DNA of 6,776 nucleotides from Anaerolineae bacterium. Its GTDB lineage: Bacteria; Chloroflexota; Anaerolineae; JAAYZQ01. A program made the translations under genes and the position numbers. Below are positions 1 through 6,776 of the stretch, one piece after another. How positions within the stretch are numbered: the first letter of the stretch is position 1; every line of letters begins with the position of its first letter. The stretch spans positions 1 to 6,776 of the forward strand of contig JAFGIA010000022.1 of assembly GCA_016929795.1 (NCBI GenBank), written 5' to 3'. The notes under the pieces were generated by a model. It had not been told where the DNA came from, did no database searches, and was given only the letters and a program-made list of their open reading frames with translations.

Positions 1-314
1 ATCAGCGACGCGTTCTCCTGCTCGGCAACCTCCAGGATCACGCGCGCCGCCGGCCCCTCGCGCACCACGCCGCGCGCCAGCACCTCGGTGCTCTGCAGCT
101 CGTTCACCGAGTCGTCGACGACTGCCCATGCAGCTTTTTCGATCGTTTCGCGCAGCTCGTCATAGACGTCGGTCGTGGCGTAGCGGTTCGGCACCTCGTA
201 CGCGTGCACCACCACCACCTCGCCTTCCTCTTCACGCCCCAGGTGCTCGACGTAGAGAAGCGCCCTATCGGCGGCCGATGAGCCGTCGTGGGCGAACAGA
301 ATTTTTCGAAGCAT
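1..314 (-). CDS. Universal stress protein (UspA family), 3'-truncated by window edge
   Basis: Starts at ATG 314-312 and stays open to base 1, giving 104 full codons; the C-terminal part lies outside the window. The N-terminus MLRKILFAHDGSSAADRAL is the classic first strand and loop of the UspA fold, with Asp10 at the position that contacts the nucleotide in ATP-binding members. A second strand (EVVVVHAYEVP) follows, then a helical stretch, then VLARGVVREGPAARVILEVA, which matches the 'V..G.PA..I...A' segment of the family. The diagnostic G-2x-G-9x-G(S/T) ATP-binding motif would lie further on, so ATP binding cannot be judged. The start is supported by GAGGG (324-320) 5 bp upstream. The gene begins one base after the stop of the preceding MerR/CbpM-like gene, so it is translationally linked to the chaperone operon. 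Usp proteins are small cytoplasmic stress-survival proteins; a role beside DnaK/DnaJ is inferred from position only. Confidence 0.88.
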   Translation of the reverse strand, partial: MLRKILFAHDGSSAADRALLYVEHLGREEEGEVVVVHAYEVPNRYATTDVYDELRETIEKAAWAVVDDSVNELQSTEVLARGVVREGPAARVILEVAEQENASL

Positions 315-315
315 C

Positions 316-660
316 TTATCCCTCACCCCCATCCTGATCGCTCGCCGGCGGCAGCCTGCGCCATTCAGCGTCGACGTCACCCCACGTTGGGGCGCCAAAC
401 AGGCGCTGCATGCGCTCCATCTCGGCGCGCAACGCCTGGATCTGCTCGCGCATGTGCATAATCACCTCGATACCTTGCAGGTTGATGCCCAGATCCTGCA
501 GCCGCCGGACGCGCCGCAGCTCCTGCAGGTCGTCGCCCGTGAGGGGGTCGGGGACGATCTGGCGCATCACGCATTCCTGCACAAGCTCCTCCGTCAGGCC
601 TGAGCGCCGGACCGCCGTCTTGATCGAGATGTATGTTCTATTCTGGCGTTCTGGTGTCAT
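316..660 (-). CDS. MerR-type HspR/CbpM-like small regulator or J-protein modulator
   Basis: 114 aa. Residues 10-36 (YISIKTAVRRSGLTEELVQE...IVPD) form a MerR-like helix-turn-helix start. Residues 45-72 (LQELRRVRRLQDLGINLQGI, then EVIMHM) match the 'RR...DLGvNlaGi' segment shared by HspR and CbpM, and 73-88 form a short coiled-coil helix (EQIQALRAEMERMQ). HspR is a heat-shock repressor often encoded at the end of dnaK operons; CbpM binds the J domain of CbpA and modulates it. Only about seven residues separate the HTH from the 'LQELRRV' helix, and the basic wing (RRYS-like) of true MerR/HspR proteins is missing, which favours the CbpM-like reading. It also lacks the conserved Trp-Phe of E. coli CbpM in that spot. 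The acidic, glycine-rich tail (SDQDGGEG) is unstructured. The ATG lies 6 bp after the dnaJ stop, with GGAGG at 676-672 inside the end of dnaJ. The family-level call is good; repressor versus modulator is open. Confidence 0.8.
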   Translation of the reverse strand: MTPERQNRTYISIKTAVRRSGLTEELVQECVMRQIVPDPLTGDDLQELRRVRRLQDLGINLQGIEVIMHMREQIQALRAEMERMQRLFGAPTWGDVDAEWRRLPPASDQDGGEG

Positions 661-666
661 TGCCTG

Positions 667-1641
667 CTACGCCTCCTGCCTCAACTGCTCGAACAGCTCT
701 TGCTGGCGCGGCGTCAGCTCGGTGGGCAGCCGCACCTCGACGGTGGCAAAGAGATCGCCGCGCTGGCTCGACCGGCGCAGCTCGGGCATTCCCTGGCCCC
801 CCAGGCGGAAGGTGCGTCCATTTTGTGTGCCCGGCGGGATCGTCAGTGCCACCTGGCCTGTCATCGTCGGCACCCGGATCTCGCCGCCGAGCACCATCGT
901 GTAGAGGTCGGTTGTCACCGTAGTGTACAGGTCGTCGTCGCGGCGCTCAAAGCGTGGGTCCTCCATGACGTTGACGCGCAGGAAGAGATCGCCGGATGGT
1001 CCACCGGCTGCCCCTGGCGCGCCCTCGCCTGCCATGCGCACCCGTGTGCCGGTCCTGGCACCTGGTGGGATCTGCACTTCGAGTCGTTGCCCATCCCGCT
1101 GCAAGATGCGTGTCGTGCCGCTGAACGCTTCCTGCAAGCTGATGTCGATGGGCTGCTCGTAGTCTCTGCCGCGCTGGGGCCTGGCCTCGTACTGAAAGCC
1201 GGGCCGCCCGCCGACACCGCCGGGGCGACCGCCTACCCCACCGGGCGCACCGCCCATGCCACCAAAGATCTGGCTGAAAAAGTCGGAGAAGGCGCCGCCC
1301 CCGCCAAAGAGGTCCTCAAAGTCTTCAGGGGTGCCATAGCGGACGTTGACGCCGCCCGGCGCGCCGGTCGCGTAGCGTCCCCAGTCAAAGTCGCCAGGCT
1401 GGCCTGCCTGCTGCCAGCGCCGCCAATCGGAGCCGAGTTGGTTGTACTTTTCGCGCTTTTCCGGGTCGGACAGTACCTCGTACGCCTCGTTGATCTCTTT
1501 GAACCGCTCCTCGGCCTGCGAATCACCCGGGTTGACGTCAGGGTGATATTTCCGCGCCAGCTTGCGGAACGCGCTCTTGATCTCTTTTTGCGAAGCGTCG
1601 CGGCTCACGCCGAGAGTTTCGTAGTAGTCCTTGTAGTCCAT
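667..1641 (-). CDS. dnaJ: DnaJ/CbpA-type J-domain co-chaperone (class B, no zinc finger)
   Basis: 324 aa. The J domain spans residues 4-70 ([13 protein letters not shown]...), with the essential HPD motif at 33-35 that stimulates the ATPase of DnaK. A Gly/Phe-rich linker covers about 84-150 and includes [17 protein letters not shown] and a short internal repeat [14 protein letters not shown] at 134-147. The C-terminal substrate-binding domains follow: CTD I about 160-240 ([29 protein letters not shown]) and CTD II about 240-308 ([37 protein letters not shown]). There are no CxxCxGxG repeats, so this is class B (CbpA/DnaJ2-like) rather than the zinc-containing 370-380 aa DnaJ. The protein delivers unfolded clients to DnaK in the cytoplasm. 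The ATG at 1641 has GGAG (1653-1650) 8 bp upstream. It lies downstream of dnaK across a 141-bp gap with a strong hairpin. The following CbpM-like gene fits a CbpA-CbpM pair, so 'cbpA' would be an equally fair name. Confidence 0.95.
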   Translation of the reverse strand: MDYKDYYETLGVSRDASQKEIKSAFRKLARKYHPDVNPGDSQAEERFKEINEAYEVLSDPEKREKYNQLGSDWRRWQQAGQPGDFDWGRYATGAPGGVNVRYGTPEDFEDLFGGGGAFSDFFSQIFGGMGGAPGGVGGRPGGVGGRPGFQYEARPQRGRDYEQPIDISLQEAFSGTTRILQRDGQRLEVQIPPGARTGTRVRMAGEGAPGAAGGPSGDLFLRVNVMEDPRFERRDDDLYTTVTTDLYTMVLGGEIRVPTMTGQVALTIPPGTQNGRTFRLGGQGMPELRRSSQRGDLFATVEVRLPTELTPRQQELFEQLRQEA

Positions 1642-1782
1642 GAATCAGGCTCCAATGGAACCGGCCGCTGCGCAGCCGGGGTGAACGCGCGGAAACGCGC
1701 ACACGCGGCCAGCGGCCCGGGAACGTCTCTGCCACAACCATTTCGGTGGACCCGGGTGCAGCCCGGGTCCACCGATCTCTTG
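1642..1782 (-). other. dnaK-dnaJ intergenic spacer, GC-rich and structured
   Basis: 141 bp between the dnaK stop (TAA 1785-1783) and the dnaJ ATG. Besides the strong hairpin at 1743-1775 described separately, it holds smaller self-complementary pieces: a 10-bp palindrome GCTGCGCAGC (1667-1676), CCGGC/GCCGG arms (1661-1665 and 1675-1679), and GCGCG/CGCGC arms (1687-1691 and 1696-1700) around a 4-nt loop. No open frame with a credible start, and no grpE, lies here. I see no clear promoter for dnaJ, so read-through from dnaK is the simplest model. Confidence 0.7.
1743..1775 (-). promoter_or_regulatory. Perfect 14-bp-stem hairpin just after dnaK
   Basis: TCGGTGGACCCGGG (1743-1756) and CCCGGGTCCACCGA (1762-1775) are exact reverse complements around a 5-nt loop. 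The hairpin starts 7 bp after the dnaK stop codon. In the dnaK-to-dnaJ direction it is followed by AATGGTTG rather than a run of T, so it does not look like a standard intrinsic terminator. Such hairpins commonly act as RNA-end stabilisers, processing sites or partial terminators that leave dnaK more abundant than dnaJ. That role is inferred; the inverted repeat itself is directly visible. Confidence 0.75.
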
Positions 1783-3717
<1,935 letters not shown>

Positions 3718-3726
3718 GTTTTTGTT

Positions 3727-3732
3727 CCTCCC
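3727..3732 (-). promoter_or_regulatory. Ribosome binding site of dnaK
   Basis: On the minus strand GGGAGG, followed by an A/C-only spacer of 9 nt, precedes the ATG at 3717. This fixes the dnaK start at the [12 protein letters not shown] form expected for the family. Confidence 0.8.
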
Positions 3733-3757
3733 TGCTGAATAAGTTCGTTTTGTGCAT

Positions 3758-3817
3758 CCCTATAGGGCGCGGCATAGAGACGCGCCGGCATACCGGCGCA
3801 CGGCGCATGTACGCGCC
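3758..3817 (-). promoter_or_regulatory. GC-rich dnaK 5' leader with three inverted repeats
   Basis: Three self-complementary elements lie in series upstream of dnaK: the palindrome CCCTATAGGG (3758-3767); GCGCCGG/CCGGCGC (3782-3788 and 3793-3799) around a 4-nt loop; and GGCGC/GCGCC (3802-3806 and 3813-3817) around 6 nt. If transcription starts in the AT-rich patch beyond 3831, all of these would fold in the dnaK mRNA leader, about 40-100 nt before the start codon. A structural role or temperature response is possible but not shown, and GC-rich DNA produces short arms of this kind by chance. Confidence 0.4.
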
Positions 3818-3834
3818 TGGCCCGCGCCGACTAT

Positions 3835-3858
3835 AGAATACACCTATTCTGTTAGAAT
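3835..3858. promoter_or_regulatory. Two overlapping AGAAT palindromes
   Basis: AGAATA-CACC-TATTCT (3835-3850) is a perfect inverted repeat with 6-bp arms, and ATTCT-GTT-AGAAT (3846-3858) is a second with 5-bp arms that shares the central ATTCT. The elements stand at the edge of the AT-rich patch, about 120 bp from the dnaK start. They could be an operator for a dimeric regulator. TAGAAT also resembles a -10 hexamer, but I find no well-spaced -35. Confidence 0.4.
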
Positions 3859-3890
3859 GGAATTAGATGAGTGTTAGCGTTTTGTTAGAA
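3851..3890 (+). repeat. Four direct repeats (G/A)TTAG(A/C) at exact 11-bp spacing
   Basis: GTTAGAA (3851), ATTAGAT (3862), GTTAGCG (3873) and GTTAGAA (3884) each begin 11 bp after the one before, with 4-bp variable spacers between the 7-mers. The outer two copies match over eight bases, TGTTAGAA at 3850-3857 and 3883-3890, 33 bp apart. A 7-conserved plus 4-variable layout repeated at one helical turn is the architecture of boxes bound by OmpR/PhoB-family response regulators, such as PhoB and Streptomyces PhoP boxes. The motif itself is not one I recognise. It could serve dnaK to the left or the surface-protein gene to the right. Confidence 0.55.
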
Positions 3891-3952
3891 CTGAACAAGA
3901 AGAAAGACTGGCGTTCTGTCTCTTATGGGAAAATCTTGTGCCCTGGTTCGAG

Positions 3953-3981
3953 TTGCGTTCTAGCGGGCAAAGTGGTAAAAT
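3953..3981 (+). promoter_or_regulatory. Candidate sigma-70-type promoter for the surface-protein gene
   Basis: TTGCGT (3953-3958), a 17-bp spacer and TAAAAT (3976-3981). The -10 matches the consensus at 5 of 6 positions and is preceded by TGG, giving an extended -10 (TGnTAAAAT); the -35 matches at only 3 of 6. Transcription would start near 3988 and leave a leader of about 140 nt that includes the stem-loop at 4046-4078. Prediction from motif only. Confidence 0.4.
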
Positions 3982-4045
3982 CCGTTCATCTAGCACTTGT
4001 TCACTTTGTCAACGTCTTCTGTCTTTAAATCCTGCAACCGTCGGC

Positions 4046-4078
4046 GGGTGATACGAACAGATACTCGTATCCTCACCC
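4046..4078 (+). promoter_or_regulatory. Bulged stem-loop in the leader of the surface-protein gene
   Basis: GGGTG (4046-4050) pairs with CACCC (4074-4078) and ATACGA (4051-4056) with TCGTAT (4065-4070), making an 11-bp stem with a 3-nt bulge (CCT) and an 8-nt loop. GATAC (4060-4064) and GTATC (4067-4071) offer a competing small hairpin. It lies about 50 nt before the start codon and has no following T-run, so it is not a terminator. A regulatory role is inferred only. Confidence 0.4.
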
Positions 4079-4112
4079 TGTCTTGCCAGTACCGCGTCAC
4101 TAACCAGCTACC

Positions 4113-4120
4113 GAGGAGGG
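4113..4120 (+). promoter_or_regulatory. Ribosome binding site of the surface-protein gene
   Basis: GAGGAGGG sits 7 nt before ATG 4128-4130, a near-ideal Shine-Dalgarno. It decides the start and gives a frame that opens directly with a signal peptide. Confidence 0.85.
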
Positions 4121-4127
4121 ACTGAAT

Positions 4128-6776
4128 ATGGTCCGACGGAGTTCGTTCTGGGTTGGTGTGTTTGTTCTTGGCATCTTTTCCTTGTCGGCCTGGCCTGTCA
4201 TGGTGCATGCAGTACAACCCCGTACGACCCATTCCGCCCCGTCAGTTGCGATTGGCAGGCGCGATGCGGCTACCACCCCCAGTCATAAGCTGTCGAGCCA
4301 GACGAAGCAGATAACGTTCTGGCAGGCAATCCCTCACGCGCTGCCGATCCCCGATCTATCTGCCACCCCGCGCGAGGGGCCGGCGCCTCTGGCCGTCGTT
4401 TTTGACAACCTCTCCACCGGTGCCACCGACTATCTCTGGTCATTTGGCGACGGAGGCACGAGCACTGCCTTTGAGCCGACGTACAGCTATGACACCCCAG
4501 GCGTGTACACGGTTACTTTGACGGCCAGCAATCTGACTGCCACGGTCAGTATCACGTTCAGCCATTACATCACCGTATATGATTATCTGCGTGTCGCTGC
4601 CACCCGGCCGCAGAATGCCGCGTTGATCGAGCCGGTCGCCGAGACGGTAGTGGTCACTCTCACAAAAGCGGTGGACACGTCCACCATCGGCCCGCACACC
4701 TTTGCCGTACGCGGGCAGTACTTTGGCCTCTATCCTGGTGTGTACACCACTGGGGAGCTGTCGGCCGCGTTCACGCCCGATCTCCCGTTCGGGCCGGGAG
4801 AAAAGCTGCTCGCGACGGCGAGCCGCGGTATCCATGCGGCCGACGGGTCGTACCTGGTGCCCCATAGCTGGAACTTTCGAGCGGGGGTCGCCGTCAGCGG
4901 GGGCTACTTCACGGCAACCCCGCCATGGTCACCTACGCGCAACATGGACGTGGCGCTCGGTGACCTGGATGGCGATGGTGACCTCGATGCCTTTTTCGCT
5001 GGACACCTGGTGGCCAACCGAGTATGGTTCAACGACGGGCAGGGTGAATTCATCGATAGCGGGCAGCGGCTGCAGAATAAGGGCAGTCGCGGCGTGGCGC
5101 TAGGCGACTTGGACGGAGACGGCGACCTCGACGCTTTTGTAGCCAACGATGACTTCTGGCAGGGACGACCTGGCCATGAAGTGTGGTTGAACGACGGCCA
5201 GGGGACTATGCTGAGCAACGGCCAATCGTTGGGCACAGGATCTGGAATGGACGTCGCCCTGGGTGACCTGGACGGCGACGGCGATCTCGATGCGTTCGTG
5301 GCCATGGGTCATACACTAAACCAGCCTGACCGCGTTTGGTGGAACGACGGCACGGGGCACTTTGTCGACAGCGGCCAGTTGTTGGGCAACTTGCACAGCT
5401 ACCGCGTCGCTGTGGGTGACCTGGATGGCGACGGCGATCTCGATGCCTTCACCGCGGGCCAGACTCTCATTATGCCAGGCGTCGGTAACAGGATCTGGCT
5501 CAACGATGGCACCGGCCACTTTGTCGATAGTGGTCAAAGGCCGGGCAACACGGCAAGCATAGCCATTGATTTGGGTGATGTGGATGGTGACGGCGATCTC
5601 GACGTATTTCTCGGCAATTCCAATTGGCCCCCGAATGAGCACGAAGTCTGGCTAAACGACGGGAGAGGTGTCTTTACCGATACTGGCCAGAACCTGGGTA
5701 TCTCTCATGGTTTCTTTGGCGCACTCCTGTTGGATCTCGATGGCGACACAGATCTCGACCTATTCGTTGGGAATCAAACCTCCAGAGCCAGTGGTGTACA
5801 AAAGGCTGTGTGGTTAAATGACGGCAGCGGCTATTACACCTTGAGCCAGAACCTGGGCATATCCAGTTGCCTGGGTGCAGCCAGCGGCGACGTCAATGGA
5901 GATGGGGATCTGGACGTAGTCGAGGCCGATCTTGACGTAGACATGGGCGTGACGTGGCTGAACGGAGACGTGCCGCTCGCAGGCCTGGCTGCCGTCAACG
6001 ATAGTCCCACCACGCTTGGCATGTCCACCACGCTGACGGCCAGTGTGGCTGCGGGCACCTCGCCCACCTACACCTGGGCGTTCGGCGACGGCGAGGTGGG
6101 GAGCGGCGCGGTCCTCGCTCACGTCTACCCCGCACCGGGGCTGTACACCGCCACCGTCACCGCTGCCAACCACGTCAGTGTGCTGACTGCCACCACCGTC
6201 GTCCTGGTCGAGGCGGCAGTCACCGGCCTGGCTGCGGTCAACGACAGTCCCACCGCGCTCGGCACGCCCACCACGTTGACGGCCACCGTCAGCGCCGGCA
6301 CCTCGCCCACCTACACCTGGGCGTTCGGTGACGGCGAGGGGGGGAGCGGCCCGGTCCTCGCCCACGTCTACCCCGCGCCGGGACTGTACACCGCCACCGT
6401 CACCGCTGCCAACCATGTGAGCGCGCTGACCGCCACCACCGTCGTCCTGGTCGAGGAGGCGGTCGCCGGCCTGGCTGCGGTCAACGACAGTCCCACCGCG
6501 CTCGGCACGCCCACCACGTTGACGGCCAGTGTGGCTGCGGGCACCTCGCCCACCTACACCTGGGCGTTCGGCGACGGCGAGGTGGGGAGCGGCGCGGTCC
6601 TCGCCCACGTCTACCCCGCGCCGGGACTGTACACCGCCACCGTCACCGCCGCCAACCACGTCAGTGCGCTGACCGCCACCACCGTCGTTCTGGTCGAAGA
6701 AGCAGTCACCGGCCTGGCTGCGGTCAACGACAGCCCCACCACGCTCGGCACGGCCACCACGCTGACGGCCACCGTC
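4128..6776 (+). CDS. Secreted PKD / Ig-like / seven-bladed FG-GAP propeller repeat protein, 3'-truncated by window edge
   Basis: 883 codons without a stop to the last base, so the C-terminus and any anchor are not visible. Residues 1-28 are a signal peptide (MVRRSSFWVGVFVLGIF..., cleavage likely after VHA28). Residues 29-75 are a linker. A PKD domain (about 76-153) has the hallmark WSFGDGG at 104-110 and PGVYTVTLTASN. Residues 154-252 resemble a Big_5/SbsA Ig-like domain (ATRPQNAALIEPVAETVVVTL..., HSWNFRAG). Residues 258-614 hold seven FG-GAP/VCBS repeats with calcium loops of the DLDGDGDLD type, each followed by a VWLNDGxGxF strand pair. From 619 onward there are 81-residue PKD repeats (TYTWAFGDG, YPAPGLYTATVTAANH). 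It acts outside the cell; ligand binding or adhesion is likely, and an enzyme domain could still follow. It diverges from dnaK and shows no functional link to it. Confidence 0.93.
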   Translation, partial: MVRRSSFWVGVFVLGIFSLSAWPVMVHAVQPRTTHSAPSVAIGRRDAATTPSHKLSSQTKQITFWQAIPHALPIPDLSATPREGPAPLAVVFDNLSTGATDYLWSFGDGGTSTAFEPTYSYDTPGVYTVTLTASNLTATVSITFSHYITVYDYLRVAATRPQNAALIEPVAETVVVTLTKAVDTSTIGPHTFAVRGQYFGLYPGVYTTGELSAAFTPDLPFGPGEKLLATASRGIHAADGSYLVPHSWNFRAGVAVSGGYFTATPPWSPTRNMDVALGDLDGDGDLDAFFAGHLVANRVWFNDGQGEFIDSGQRLQNKGSRGVALGDLDGDGDLDAFVANDDFWQGRPGHEVWLNDGQGTMLSNGQSLGTGSGMDVALGDLDGDGDLDAFVAMGHTLNQPDRVWWNDGTGHFVDSGQLLGNLHSYRVAVGDLDGDGDLDAFTAGQTLIMPGVGNRIWLNDGTGHFVDSGQRPGNTASIAIDLGDVDGDGDLDVFLGNSNWPPNEHEVWLNDGRGVFTDTGQNLGISHGFFGALLLDLDGDTDLDLFVGNQTSRASGVQKAVWLNDGSGYYTLSQNLGISSCLGAASGDVNGDGDLDVVEADLDVDMGVTWLNGDVPLAGLAAVNDSPTTLGMSTTLTASVAAGTSPTYTWAFGDGEVGSGAVLAHVYPAPGLYTATVTAANHVSVLTATTVVLVEAAVTGLAAVNDSPTALGTPTTLTATVSAGTSPTYTWAFGDGEGGSGPVLAHVYPAPGLYTATVTAANHVSALTATTVVLVEEAVAGLAAVNDSPTALGTPTTLTASVAAGTSPTYTWAFGDGEVGSGAVLAHVYPAPGLYTATVTAANHVSALTATTVVLVEEAVTGLAAVNDSPTTLGTATTLTATV
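4899..5969 (+). repeat. Seven FG-GAP/VCBS repeats forming a complete beta-propeller
   Basis: Calcium-loop cores (DxDGDxDLD) start at residues 279, 327, 380, 431, 484, 536 and 588, spaced 48-53 residues apart. The unit reads roughly GxFxDSGQxLG, then VALGDLDGDGDLDAFVA, then VWLNDG. Unit 1 begins at GGYF (residue 258) and unit 7 ends at WLNGD (614), so seven whole blades are present with none left over. Loop 6 has Thr for the second Gly (DLDGDTDLD) and loop 7 has Asn in place of the second Asp (DVNGDGDLD), both tolerated in the family. Integrin alpha subunits also have seven FG-GAP blades. Confidence 0.88.
5982..6776 (+). repeat. Tandem 243-bp (81-aa) PKD repeats, running off the window
   Basis: Units start at 5982, 6225, 6468 and 6711, exactly 243 bp apart; the fourth is cut after 66 bp. 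Each encodes GLAAVNDSPTxLGxxTTLTA, a TYTWAFGDG core, AHVYPAPGLYTATVTAANHV and TATTVVLVE. Nucleotide identity between units is high, including silent positions, which implies recent duplication or ongoing homogenisation. The early PKD domain of the same protein (residues 76-153) is much more diverged. Confidence 0.95.

Larger units (their letters stand above)
3718..4127. other. 410-bp divergent intergenic region between dnaK and the surface-protein gene
   Basis: No credible coding frame. From left to right: a GC-rich dnaK leader with inverted repeats (about 3758-3817); an AT-rich patch (3831-3890) with two overlapping palindromes and four 11-bp-spaced direct repeats; an unstructured stretch (3900-3950); a candidate rightward promoter (3953-3981); a bulged stem-loop (4046-4078); and the ribosome binding site of the rightward gene. 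The sharp drop in GC at about 3831 marks the likely control region for one or both flanking genes. Confidence 0.75.

Noticed and set aside
410..904. A 164-codon plus-strand frame across the regulator/dnaJ junction
   Set aside because: Antisense to both genes, with Ser/Arg-rich, motif-free translation.
1743..1775. Intrinsic transcription terminator between dnaK and dnaJ
   Set aside because: The stem is strong but no T-rich tract follows in the minus direction, and the downstream dnaJ has no visible promoter of its own. It is kept as a hairpin of unknown role.
3862..3890. CIRCE-like half site (GAGTGTTAG at 3869-3877) for HrcA
   Set aside because: One half matches 7 of 9 bases of GAGTGCTAA, but the expected partner half 9 bp away matches poorly, so there is no real CIRCE element. 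HAIR-type HspR sites (CTTGAGT/ACTCAAG) were also not found.
3990..4232. An 80-codon minus-strand frame overlapping the leader and start of the surface-protein gene
   Set aside because: No ribosome binding site or recognisable motif, and it overlaps the signal-peptide region of a well-supported gene.
5814..6659. A 281-codon open frame on the minus strand across the PKD repeats
   Set aside because: It is the reverse-strand image of the tandem repeats (Gly/Arg-rich, repeating with the same 243-bp period). The plus-strand frame has recognised domains, a signal peptide and a strong ribosome binding site.
5982..6776. CRISPR or non-coding satellite array
   Set aside because: The repeats are 243 bp, in frame throughout and encode PKD domains, with no short repeat-spacer pattern.

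Overview
The window is high-GC bacterial DNA. Its left half is a leftward (minus-strand) chaperone operon and its right half is the 5' part of a rightward gene for a large secreted repeat protein. The style suggests a Chloroflexota (Anaerolineae-like) bacterium: a class B DnaJ and a MerR/CbpM-like regulator follow dnaK, and the surface protein carries PKD repeats with a 'NDSPTxLGxxTTLTA..TYTWAFGDG' pattern that I associate with that phylum. This assignment comes from recalled family resemblance, not from a search.

Minus strand, in transcription order: dnaK (3717-1783), a 141-bp gap holding a perfect 14-bp-stem hairpin, a zinc-finger-less dnaJ/cbpA-type gene (1641-667), a 114-codon MerR/CbpM/HspR-like gene (660-316), and the start of a universal stress protein gene (314 to beyond the left edge). 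The last three genes are 6 bp and 1 bp apart and must be cotranscribed. No grpE lies between dnaK and dnaJ. The unit would make an Hsp70, its J-domain co-chaperone, a small protein that either represses the operon or modulates the J-protein, and a stress protein.

Between the divergent dnaK and surface-protein genes is a 410-bp intergenic region. From left to right it holds a GC-rich dnaK leader with several inverted repeats, an AT-rich patch with two overlapping AGAAT palindromes and four TTAG-centred direct repeats at exactly 11-bp spacing, a candidate extended -10 promoter facing right, and a bulged stem-loop in the leader of the rightward gene.

Plus strand, 4128 to the right edge: one uninterrupted frame of 883 codons with no stop, so it runs out of the window. 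It encodes a signal peptide, one PKD domain, a Big_5/SbsA-type Ig-like domain, seven FG-GAP/VCBS calcium-loop repeats that form one complete seven-bladed propeller, and then tandem PKD repeats of exactly 243 bp (81 aa) that continue past the edge. This is an extracellular or cell-surface protein, probably for binding or adhesion.

I see no RNA genes, insertion sequences, CRISPR arrays or clear intrinsic terminators. I did not find a convincing undescribed system. The best leads are the 11-bp repeat array in the divergent promoter region and the unusual composition of the chaperone operon.
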